This document shows, piece by piece, positions 1 to 5,131 of a stretch of 5,131 bases of DNA; the stretch's first letter is position 1, and each line of letters begins with the position of its first letter. Origin of the DNA: Spirochaetia bacterium (GTDB lineage Bacteria; Spirochaetota; Spirochaetia; Treponematales; Rectinemataceae); NCBI GenBank assembly GCA_021286925.1, contig JAJTBL010000147.1, forward strand, positions 1-5,131. The letters are read 5' to 3'. The notes beneath the pieces were generated by a model. That model was not told where the DNA came from, did no database searches, and saw only the letters and a list, made by a program, of their open reading frames with translations. Both the position numbers and the translations under genes were made by a program.

Positions 1-2
1 TG

Positions 3-1883
3 ACTGATGGCACCTGGGATCTGGGAAGCGCCCTCGCCTATGATCCAGCCGACCCCGCGCTGGACCTGTCTTTTTCCACGGTCCAGGACGATTCTCATTT
101 TCCAAAATGCGTCGTGGTCAATGACGCTTTCGACTGGCAGGGCGACGCCCCGCTCAATTATCCGCTGAAAGACTGCATTATTTACGAAACCCATCTCCGC
201 GGCCTCACCAGAGGTCACAATTCCAAGGTCCAGCATCCGGGAACCTACCGCGGCGTTGTCGAAATGATCGATTACTTCAAGGATCTCGGTATCACCAGTA
301 TCGAATTTCTCCCGATTCACGAATTCGATTCACTGGAGCGCTTCCGGCGCAATCCTATAACCGGAGCATTGCTGAAAAACTACTGGGGCTATTCACCACT
401 GGCTTTTTTCGCCCCGAAAGCTTCCTACGCCTATGTGGATGGCGAGCCGCATCCTCCCGAAGACCCCAGCCGCCCGGTCCGCGAATTTAAATACATGGTT
501 CGCGAACTGCACAAGGCCGGCATTGAAGTAATTCTCGATGTCGTCTTCAATCACACAGCCGAGGGCAATGAGCTGGGGCCGACTCTCAGTTTCCGCGGCT
601 TGGACAATTCAATCTACTACATGCTGGACACCAACAAGCGCTATTACAAGAATTATTCCGGCTGCGGCAACACCCTCAACTGCAACCACCCGGTTATGCG
701 AACCTTAATCCGGGAAAGCCTGCGTTACTGGGTTGTCCATATGCATGTTGATGGGTTCCGTTTCGACCTTGGGTCGATTCTGGGCCGCGACGCATCCGGC
801 AGGCTGCTGGAAAATCCGCCCGTCATTGAGTCAATCGCTGAGGATCCCTTGCTCCGTGATACTAAAATCATCGCCGAAGCCTGGGACGCTGGCGGCGCAT
901 ACCAGGTCGGCGCCTTTCCCGGCGGCCGCTGGGCAGAGTGGAACGATAAATTTCGCGACGACGTCCGCAAATTCTGGCGCGGCGAGCCTTTCTCAGCCAT
1001 GCACCTCGCAACCCGCATCACTGGCTCCAGCGATCTTTACCTCCGCGACGGCCGCAAACCCTTTCATTCCATCAACTTTATCACCGCCCACGATGGCTTT
1101 ACCCTGCATGACCTGGTTTCCTATGAAAAAAAGCACAACGAGGAAAACGGCGAAAATAACCATGACGGCATAGACTTCAATTTTTCACGCAATCACGGCG
1201 CAGAAGGACCGACCAGCGACCGCGGCATCCTGGCGCTCAGGTCGCGTCAGATGCGAAATTTCCTCTCAACGCTTTTTCTATCAATCGGAACACCCATGCT
1301 CCTGGGCGGCGATGAAATCGGCCGCACCCAGCGCGGCAACAACAACGCCTATTGCCAGGATAACGAAATCAGTTGGTATGACTGGTCGTTGCTTGAGAAA
1401 AACCGAGACCTGTTCCAATTTACCCGCTCGCTCATCCGTTTCAGGAAAAACCATCCCGTCTTCAGACGCCCGGAATTCTATACCGGCGAAGATTCAGATG
1501 AAAACGAAATGCCCGACATCACCTGGTTTGATGAACACGGTCATACGCCGGACTGGACCAAGATCAACCAGACACTGGCGGCGCGGATTGACGGTACTGA
1601 AGCCGACAAATTCAGCCGCTGTGATGACAGCGATTTTTATCTGATGTTTAACGGTTCTTCAGAATCCTGTGCTTTTATCATTCCGCCGCACCCAGCCCAG
1701 ATCCCCTGGCGTCTTGTTATCGATACCGCCATTCCCGGCCAGGGCGGCTATCACTTCGACCCGCCGTACCAGGAATTGGCATATCAGAAATCGTACGCGC
1801 TGGCTCCCTCTTCCATGGTAGTTCTCATGGCCTGCCGCCGCGGTTCATCAAAACCCTGCCAGCCTTGCCCCGAAACATTATAA
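3..1883 (+). CDS. glgX: Glycogen debranching enzyme (isoamylase-type, GH13), 5'-truncated by the window edge
   Basis: It hydrolyses alpha-1,6 branch points of glycogen or limit dextrins in the cytoplasm, feeding glycogen breakdown. The frame is open from base 3 with no stop, so the first codons and most of the N-terminal CBM48 domain lie outside the window; 626 residues are visible against about 650-700 for the family, so roughly 80 or more are missing. The GTG at 114 is internal: the residues before it (ending PKCVVV) already match GlgX. Visible landmarks, counted from base 3: YETHLRG; GITSIEFLPIHEF; NYWGYSPL; region I DVVFNH (179-184); nucleophile Asp255 in DGFRFD; acid/base Glu292 in IIAEAWD; transition-state Asp364 in FITAHDG; and GGDEIGRTQRGNNNAYCQDN. 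All catalytic acids are present, so it looks active. A TreX/isoamylase name is an alternative; the GH13 debranching assignment is secure. Confidence 0.95.
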   Translation, partial: TDGTWDLGSALAYDPADPALDLSFSTVQDDSHFPKCVVVNDAFDWQGDAPLNYPLKDCIIYETHLRGLTRGHNSKVQHPGTYRGVVEMIDYFKDLGITSIEFLPIHEFDSLERFRRNPITGALLKNYWGYSPLAFFAPKASYAYVDGEPHPPEDPSRPVREFKYMVRELHKAGIEVILDVVFNHTAEGNELGPTLSFRGLDNSIYYMLDTNKRYYKNYSGCGNTLNCNHPVMRTLIRESLRYWVVHMHVDGFRFDLGSILGRDASGRLLENPPVIESIAEDPLLRDTKIIAEAWDAGGAYQVGAFPGGRWAEWNDKFRDDVRKFWRGEPFSAMHLATRITGSSDLYLRDGRKPFHSINFITAHDGFTLHDLVSYEKKHNEENGENNHDGIDFNFSRNHGAEGPTSDRGILALRSRQMRNFLSTLFLSIGTPMLLGGDEIGRTQRGNNNAYCQDNEISWYDWSLLEKNRDLFQFTRSLIRFRKNHPVFRRPEFYTGEDSDENEMPDITWFDEHGHTPDWTKINQTLAARIDGTEADKFSRCDDSDFYLMFNGSSESCAFIIPPHPAQIPWRLVIDTAIPGQGGYHFDPPYQELAYQKSYALAPSSMVVLMACRRGSSKPCQPCPETL

Positions 1884-1884
1884 T
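1856..1884 (+). promoter_or_regulatory. Possible sigma-70 promoter for the SEC-C gene
   Basis: A perfect -10 hexamer TATAAT (1879-1884) overlaps the glgX stop codon. Exactly 17 bp upstream is CTGCCA (1856-1861), a 4 of 6 match to the -35 consensus. Transcription would start near 1891, about 12 nt before the ATG at 1903. The hexamer lies in an A+T-rich stretch where such matches arise easily by chance, so read-through from glgX remains equally plausible. Confidence 0.35.
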
Positions 1885-1902
1885 TATTATATTTTTATAA
1901 CG

Positions 1903-2580
1903 ATGATGAATAGAATCGGAAAGAAAGACACCACATGGCTCTTGCACCAAGGTTTGCAAGAGTTGGCACGGCACCGCCCGGATAAGGCGCTTGTCATCCT
2001 GCGGGAAGCAGTGGATTCAATTCCCCCTGCCTGCAATGATGAGCTTTCCAAAGCCTTATACTGGCTTTCGGTCGCCCTCTTGCGCCTCGACAAACGTGAC
2101 CTTGCGATAAAAAGCCTTTCTTCCGCCCAAAAACTTCGCCGCCGCGGATTTGCCCGTCGGCTTTACCTGAGAACCATCAACGAATACGGCATGCCCCGTC
2201 AGCCTAGTCCCGAGCTCGATGACTTTTATGCGTTTATGAACATTCAGATGTCAGCATACCTGGTTAAAAAACCAATGAAAAGGTTCTCCAGCTATGCCGA
2301 GCGCGAAACGGTTCTCAAAATCCTGATGGACACATGGAAGCAGATTACGGCGCAAGGACTTTTGCTTGATAGCGAATGCGGCGAGAAGCTCATGATTTTC
2401 CAGAAAATAAAGCCATCTTTTCCAGAGTTTGGCTTTTCGTCACCGCATCGCCGATCCGCAGTTGTCGCTTTCACATCGGCAGCCGCCAATTCAATCAATC
2501 CTTCCCAGCGATGCCCCTGTGGATCCGGCCTTCCGTACAGCCAGTGTTGCGGGCGGGTCAGAAGCGTCACAGAATTATAG
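1903..2580 (+). CDS. Helical-repeat (TPR-like) protein with C-terminal SEC-C zinc motif
   Basis: Function unknown; probably cytoplasmic, with no signal peptide or membrane segment. Of 225 residues, about 12-42 and 49-78 read as two TPR-like helical hairpins: alternating Leu/Ala positions, a Pro-ended first unit (AVDSIPP), and ALYWLSVALLRLDKRDLAIKSL in the second. The middle (about 90-195) has no motif I recognise. The end carries a clear SEC-C motif, CPCGSG then YSQCCG, with Cys204, Cys206, Cys215 and Cys216 as likely metal ligands. This motif binds zinc at the SecA C-terminus, where it contacts SecB and ribosomes, and recurs in many unrelated proteins. The gene starts 19 bp after glgX with no Shine-Dalgarno visible; ATG 1903 and ATG 1906 are both possible starts. 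A role in protein targeting or ribosome contact is inference only. It is unlikely to be a SecA fragment, since no ATPase part exists. Confidence 0.85.
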   Translation: MMNRIGKKDTTWLLHQGLQELARHRPDKALVILREAVDSIPPACNDELSKALYWLSVALLRLDKRDLAIKSLSSAQKLRRRGFARRLYLRTINEYGMPRQPSPELDDFYAFMNIQMSAYLVKKPMKRFSSYAERETVLKILMDTWKQITAQGLLLDSECGEKLMIFQKIKPSFPEFGFSSPHRRSAVVAFTSAAANSINPSQRCPCGSGLPYSQCCGRVRSVTEL

Positions 2581-2731
2581 GGAATTCTTGTTTTTACGTT
2601 CGAATTGTATCAAATCCACACACTCCAGGTCGAATTTTTTGTCACCATTTCATAATGACACAGCCGACTCCTTTGCTGGGGATAAAAACCCGACAGCCAA
2701 TACAGCCTGACTCGGAATCCAATATCATAAA

Positions 2732-2745
2732 ATATTATATAATAT
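2732..2745. repeat. 14-bp perfect palindrome in the A+T-rich region upstream of the sigma gene
   Basis: ATATTATATAATAT reads identically on both strands, centred at 2738.5. That is about 77 bp upstream of the start predicted from the -24/-12 element at 2789-2805, a distance at which enhancer-binding proteins often act. It is pure A+T in an A+T-rich tract, so it may instead be bendable DNA or chance. It also contains TATAAT (2738-2743), but no matching -35 element is seen. Confidence 0.4.
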
Positions 2746-2788
2746 AGAATTATAGAAAATATTTAATCAAATCGAATTAATTTTTATC

Positions 2789-2805
2789 TTGGCATGGAAT
2801 CTGCT
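2789..2805 (+). promoter_or_regulatory. Sigma-54 (RpoN) -24/-12 promoter of the sigma factor gene
   Basis: TTGGCATGGAATCTGCT matches the consensus YTGGCACGRNNNTTGCW at 12 of 14 specified positions. The invariant GG (2791-2792) and GC (2803-2804) are separated by exactly 10 bp, as sigma-54 requires. Placing C2804 at -12 puts +1 at about G2816, giving a 19-nt leader that keeps the whole ribosome binding site. The competing sigma-70 reading (TTGGCA 2789-2794, TATAAG 2810-2815) has a poor 15-bp spacer and would start near 2822, inside the Shine-Dalgarno. Other TTGGC occurrences I checked (near 1776, 1964, 3556, 4591) lack GC at the right distance. Confidence 0.75.
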
Positions 2806-2818
2806 TATATATAAGGGC

Positions 2819-2825
2819 AAAGGAG
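2819..2825 (+). promoter_or_regulatory. Strong ribosome binding site for the sigma gene
   Basis: AAAGGAG lies 9 nt before ATG 2835, an optimal Shine-Dalgarno and spacing, and fixes the start of the sigma gene. It is the best ribosome binding site in the window and falls just downstream of the predicted sigma-54 transcription start. Confidence 0.85.
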
Positions 2826-2834
2826 ATTCAAGCC

Positions 2835-3707
2835 ATGAAAAAAACCACGAACCTTTCTTCTTCAGAATTCGATGTCAATGACGATGAAAATATACTTTCC
2901 CAGTATCTCAAAGAAATCAACAAAATCCCGCTCTTGACCCGCGAGCAGGAGAATGAATATGCAGTCAAGGCCGCACAGGGCGATAAAAACGCCAAAGACA
3001 TGCTGGTCAAAGCCAATCTTCGATTTGTCGTCAATGTCGCCAAGAAATACCAGAACCAGGGACTTCCCCTCATCGACCTGATTTCCGAAGGTAACATCGG
3101 TCTGATGAACGCAATTGAACGCTATGACGTCACCAAAGGCTACCATTTCATCAGCTACGCGGTCTGGTGGATCCGTCAGGCGATTCTCAAGGCTATCTGC
3201 GAAAAGAGCAGGATGATCCGACTCCCGCTCAATCGTGCAAATGAGCTCGTTCAGATTGAAAAGGCCCGCAAAAGCTTTGAAGGCTACAGCGAAGACGCGG
3301 AAATCCGTGAGATCGCTGCTTACCTGAACATGGATCCTGAGCATGTCGCAGACATCGTCGCTGTTTCACGCGACCTCGTCTCTCTGGACAGCCCCGTCTA
3401 TGATGAAAGGAACGCCAGCGTGGTCGGCGATTTTATTGAAAATGATCTCTATCAGAGTCCGGAAAACTATGCGACCGAGCTTAATCTGAAAGAGGACATC
3501 AACAAAGTGCTTGAAACCCTGAGCCTCAAGGAACGGCAGGTTATCGAGTACCGCTTTGGCATCAATGGCAAAAGGCCGATGAGCCTCAAAGAAATCGGCG
3601 ACAGAATGCATTTAACCAAAGAACGGATCCGCCAGATTGAAAAAGCGGCGCTCAAGAAGATTTCGGTTCCTGAAATCATGGAAAAACTAGAAGCTTATGT
3701 AGCATAA
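2835..3707 (+). CDS. RNA polymerase sigma factor, sigma-70 family, compact RpoD/RpoS-like (group 2)
   Basis: It directs core RNA polymerase to promoters. The 290 residues contain, in order: region 1.2 (about 19-49, with YLKEINKIPLLTREQE); region 2 (about 57-118, with NLRFVVNVAKKYQNQG, LIDLISEGNIGL and the -10-melting segment YHFISYAVWWIRQAI at 103-117); region 3 (from SRMIRLPLNRANEL at 125 to about 185); linker 3.2 (DSPVYDERNASVVGDFIEN); and region 4 (about 226-276, with SLKERQVIEYRFG and the -35-binding helix-turn-helix SLKEIGDRMHLTKERIRQIEKAALKKI split over 250-276). Regions 2.4 and 4.2 are close to housekeeping type, so it should recognise TTGACA/TATAAT-like promoters. It lacks region 1.1 and the long insert of full RpoD, hence group 2. 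It resembles the second RpoD-like factor of spirochaetes. A -24/-12 element precedes it and a terminator follows, suggesting a monocistronic, sigma-54-controlled unit. No symbol is given because rpoD, rpoS and sigA cannot be told apart here. Confidence 0.93.
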   Translation: MKKTTNLSSSEFDVNDDENILSQYLKEINKIPLLTREQENEYAVKAAQGDKNAKDMLVKANLRFVVNVAKKYQNQGLPLIDLISEGNIGLMNAIERYDVTKGYHFISYAVWWIRQAILKAICEKSRMIRLPLNRANELVQIEKARKSFEGYSEDAEIREIAAYLNMDPEHVADIVAVSRDLVSLDSPVYDERNASVVGDFIENDLYQSPENYATELNLKEDINKVLETLSLKERQVIEYRFGINGKRPMSLKEIGDRMHLTKERIRQIEKAALKKISVPEIMEKLEAYVA

Positions 3708-3725
3708 GTTTTTGCTACATATGTA
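3694..3725 (+). repeat. Overlapping palindromes around the sigma gene stop codon
   Basis: Three inverted repeats share sequence. CTTATG/CATAAG (3694-3699 and 3703-3708, 3-nt loop) encloses the last codons. TATGTAGCA/TGCTACATA (3696-3704 and 3713-3721, 9 perfect pairs) has an 8-nt loop that starts with the TAA stop. TACATATGTA (3716-3725) is a perfect 10-bp palindrome. As RNA the first two cannot form together. They precede the terminator at 3733 and could protect or tune the 3' end of the mRNA. Confidence 0.6.
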
Positions 3726-3732
3726 CATAACT

Positions 3733-3762
3733 GCCGTACGCCATCGCGTGCGGCTTTTTTTT
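3733..3762 (+). terminator. Intrinsic terminator after the sigma factor gene
   Basis: The stem GCCGTACGC (3733-3741) pairs with GCGTGCGGC (3746-3754) over 9 bp with one G-T wobble, closing a CATC loop, and is followed at once by eight T residues (3755-3762). It lies 25 nt after the sigma stop codon and ends that transcript, so the prenyl synthase downstream needs its own promoter or read-through. Confidence 0.93.
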
Positions 3763-3793
3763 GCTCTTCCTGTCTTTTTTTAAAAACCTGGAG

Positions 3794-3799
3794 TATACT
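3794..3799 (+). promoter_or_regulatory. Possible -10 element for the prenyl synthase gene
   Basis: TATACT is a 5 of 6 match to the -10 hexamer and lies 42 nt before ATG 3842, downstream of the terminator. No acceptable -35 hexamer or extended -10 is present at the right spacing; only a T7A5 tract (3775-3786) lies upstream. A promoter is expected here because of the terminator, but its identity is weakly supported. Confidence 0.3.
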
Positions 3800-3841
3800 G
3801 AATCAATCAAACACAGAAGTCACAAAGGAAACCGAACAAGC

Positions 3842-4915
3842 ATGAAATTTTCTGAGTATGCCGCGGAATCCCGAAATCGTATCCTGGCAGAGTTAAAAAC
3901 CTTTCTTGAACAAAAAGCGAAAGAATTGGGACCAGCCGCTCGGAACCCTGATGAGCTGTTCCAGCTTTTCCAAGACTATTCCAGCTCAGGGAAAATGCTC
4001 CGGGGCACCTTGGCCATGCTTGGTTACGACTTATGCAAGCATATGGATTTTGCATCCTTCTCTTCAGCAAAAGCTATAAAGCTCGCAGCGGCTCAAGAGC
4101 TTTTCCAGGCCGGCCTGCTGGTTCATGACGACATCATGGATGGGGACGCAACCCGCCGAGGTAAACCGACGATGCATAAAGTTTTTGAGCAAAAGGCGCT
4201 CCAGGCTGGCAGATCTTCTGCAGAAAAACTCGGAGAAGCCCTCGGCATCTGTGCGGGCGATCTTTTCTATTTCCTTGCCTGGCAGCTTTTGCCATCCCAT
4301 GCTCGCAATTTAAACCAACTCTTCTCTGATGAGCTTTCAAAAGTCTGTCTTGCACAAATGCAGGATGTCGAACTGGGGACTTCATCGTCGTTCCCATCCA
4401 TGCAGGAAATTATCAACGTTTATACCTACAAGACCGCCCGCTACACCATCGCCATGCCTTTGCTGGCTGGGGCATCGCTTGACGGCAACAAAGAGATTTT
4501 GGCACCGCTTGAAAAATTCGGGATCGACCTAGGCATCGTATTTCAATTGCAGGATGATCATCTCGGCCTATACGCTGACGAAGCGACCCTTGGCAAGCCG
4601 CTCGGCTCAGACCTCAGGGAAGGCAAAAAAACACCTTTTATGGTTTTACTGCATGAATCATTAAATAATGAAGAGCAGCGGGAATTTTCCCGAATTTTTG
4701 GCAATAAATCTATTACCGCCGATGATGTTGTTTGGGTTCGTTCTCTCCTTGAAAAATATGCTGTTAAAGATAAGGTGCGGTCAATGATGATCGACTATGC
4801 AAAAACTGCTCTTGGTGCACTCGAAAAAGCAACGATGAGTTCTATCCATATTAACACTCAAGCCATCAGGGTATTAATAGATTTTGTCGAGTATTCATTC
4901 GATCGTTCATCGTAA
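3842..4915 (+). CDS. Polyprenyl (geranylgeranyl/farnesyl-type) diphosphate synthase
   Basis: It condenses isopentenyl diphosphate with allylic diphosphates in the cytoplasm, making C15-C20 or longer prenyl chains for quinones, undecaprenyl carriers or carotenoids. The 357 residues show the trans-prenyltransferase motifs: GKMLR (50-54), first aspartate-rich motif DDIMD (96-100) followed by RRG (105-107), KT (197-198) in YKTARYT, second aspartate-rich motif QDDHLG (D238, D239), and GKPLGSDLREGKKT (251-264). The first motif is the short DDxxD form, without the two-residue insert of E. coli IspA, and the second has DDxxG, a form I recall from archaeal and actinobacterial GGPP synthases. Product length cannot be set from this; Gly at the fifth position before the first motif would allow chains longer than C15. 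ATG 3842 is chosen because the open frame back to TTG 3761 would begin inside the terminator T-run. AGGA at 3826-3829 is a somewhat distant ribosome binding site. Confidence 0.93.
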   Translation: MKFSEYAAESRNRILAELKTFLEQKAKELGPAARNPDELFQLFQDYSSSGKMLRGTLAMLGYDLCKHMDFASFSSAKAIKLAAAQELFQAGLLVHDDIMDGDATRRGKPTMHKVFEQKALQAGRSSAEKLGEALGICAGDLFYFLAWQLLPSHARNLNQLFSDELSKVCLAQMQDVELGTSSSFPSMQEIINVYTYKTARYTIAMPLLAGASLDGNKEILAPLEKFGIDLGIVFQLQDDHLGLYADEATLGKPLGSDLREGKKTPFMVLLHESLNNEEQREFSRIFGNKSITADDVVWVRSLLEKYAVKDKVRSMMIDYAKTALGALEKATMSSIHINTQAIRVLIDFVEYSFDRSS

Positions 4916-4958
4916 GTCTTTCACCTGCGCTGAGGCGTTCTAAAAAAATGGATGCATT

Positions 4959-4983
4959 TTGCGGCGGTTTTGAGGCGCCGCAA
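4959..4983. repeat. G+C-rich hairpin downstream of the prenyl synthase gene
   Basis: TTGCGGCG (4959-4966) pairs perfectly with CGCCGCAA (4976-4983) around a 9-nt loop. No T-run follows on the + strand, so it is not a classical intrinsic terminator. On the - strand a run of seven T follows the arm by about a dozen bases, also too far. It may mark the 3' end of the transcript or slow a convergent one. Confidence 0.5.
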
Positions 4984-5071
4984 GTAACTGCAACTATTAT
5001 TTTCGGCTGTCCGGGGTTTTAAAAGCGCCAAACCTTTATTCCGTATCTTCGGCTCAGCAAAATCCCGCGAA

Positions 5072-5087
5072 TGTTTCACGTGAAACA
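5072..5087. promoter_or_regulatory. parS: parS centromere site (ParB binding)
   Basis: TGTTTCACGTGAAACA is a perfect 16-bp palindrome identical to the canonical bacterial chromosomal parS sequence. ParB (Spo0J) loads at such sites, spreads as a CTP-dependent clamp, recruits SMC and works with ParA (Soj) to segregate the replication origin. parS sites are usually concentrated near oriC, so this window is probably origin-proximal. No parA or parB gene is in view. Confidence 0.93.
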
Positions 5088-5131
5088 CAGCCTGCCGCAG
5101 ATTTTGCCGCTGCAGCCTTAAGTCTAAAACC

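Larger units (their letters stand above)
4916..5131. other. Gene-free 3' end of the window
   Basis: No + strand gene is supported here. The stretch holds the hairpin at 4959-4983 and the parS site at 5072-5087, followed by small G+C-rich repeats (CTGCCGCAG at 5092-5100, and TGCCGC again at 5105-5110). A - strand frame stays open from the right edge to a stop at 4921-4923, but shows no family resemblance and is not called. No DnaA box was seen. Confidence 0.6.

Noticed and set aside
114..116. GTG at 114 as the start of glgX
   Set aside because: The frame is open to the left edge and the residues before it already match GlgX, so the GTG is an internal Val codon.
2600..2778. Three copies of TCGAATT in the intergenic region (2600, 2630, 2772), the first two 30 bp apart
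   Set aside because: The same heptamer or its complement also occurs in coding sequence (near 300, 320 and 2866), and flanking bases are not conserved, so it is not a convincing operator set.
2765..2779. IHF-like site (AATCAA followed by TTA) between the palindrome and the -24 element
   Set aside because: The spacing is 6 instead of 4 in the IHF consensus, and such matches are common in A+T-rich DNA.
2810..2815. TATAAG as a sigma-70 -10 with TTGGCA as -35
   Set aside because: The 15-bp spacer is poor and the start would fall inside the Shine-Dalgarno; the sigma-54 reading fits better.
2862..3344. Long minus-strand frame opposite the sigma gene
   Set aside because: It is a shadow of the sigma coding region with no family resemblance or ribosome site.
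3362..3373. Partial parS-like half site inside the sigma gene
   Set aside because: Only the left half (TGTTTCACG) matches; the right half is lost, and the segment is well-explained coding sequence.
3761..3841. Upstream extension of the prenyl synthase frame to a TTG at 3761
   Set aside because: The TTG lies in the terminator T-run, the added residues do not resemble the family, and ATG 3842 has a ribosome site and fits the family N-terminus.
5071..5121. Short + strand frame beginning MFHVKH at the parS site
   Set aside because: That peptide is simply what parS encodes in this frame; only 16 residues follow the start and no ribosome site precedes it.
4921..5130. Minus-strand frame open from the right edge to a stop at 4921-4923
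   Set aside because: About 70 codons with no recognisable motif, use of uncommon Arg and Leu codons, and it runs through the hairpin and parS. The 3' end of a convergent gene cannot be fully excluded without sequence beyond the edge.
4916..5131. Replication origin (oriC) next to parS
   Set aside because: No DnaA boxes or A+T-rich unwinding tract were seen in this stretch; parS alone does not mark oriC.

Overview
The window suggests a bacterial chromosome of moderate G+C (about half, by eye). All four genes lie on the + strand: the 3' part of a glycogen-debranching enzyme gene (glgX), a small gene for a helical-repeat protein ending in a SEC-C zinc motif, a compact sigma-70-family sigma factor, and a short-chain polyprenyl diphosphate synthase. 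The sigma factor (290 aa, no region 1.1 and no large insert before region 2) resembles the second, smaller RpoD-like sigma factor of spirochaetes. That makes a spirochaete the best guess, at only moderate confidence and from remembered family resemblance alone.

Layout: 3-1883 glgX, cut at the 5' edge, with all three GH13 catalytic acids visible. 1903-2580 is the SEC-C protein, 19 bp after glgX, with a possible promoter overlapping the glgX stop. 2581-2834 is an intergenic region that becomes very A+T-rich toward its end. It carries a 14-bp perfect palindrome and, directly before the sigma gene, a strong sigma-54-type -24/-12 promoter (GG, 10 bp, GC) whose predicted start leaves a 19-nt leader with a full Shine-Dalgarno. 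2835-3707 is the sigma factor gene. Its 3' end is wrapped in overlapping palindromes and is followed by a textbook intrinsic terminator at 3733-3762. 3842-4915 is the polyprenyl synthase. 4916-5131 has no supported gene, but holds a G+C-rich hairpin and a perfect 16-bp parS site at 5072-5087.

The two most valuable signals are regulatory and architectural. First, a sigma-54 promoter driving another sigma factor implies a two-step sigma cascade, in which an enhancer-binding protein plus RpoN switches on a group-2 sigma factor. This is the logic known from the Borrelia RpoN-RpoS pathway. Second, the parS site marks this stretch as probably lying in the origin-proximal part of the chromosome where ParB loads. 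The genes do not form one obvious pathway: glycogen breakdown, a putative zinc-motif protein, transcription control and isoprenoid synthesis sit side by side, and the terminator after the sigma gene separates the prenyl synthase from it.
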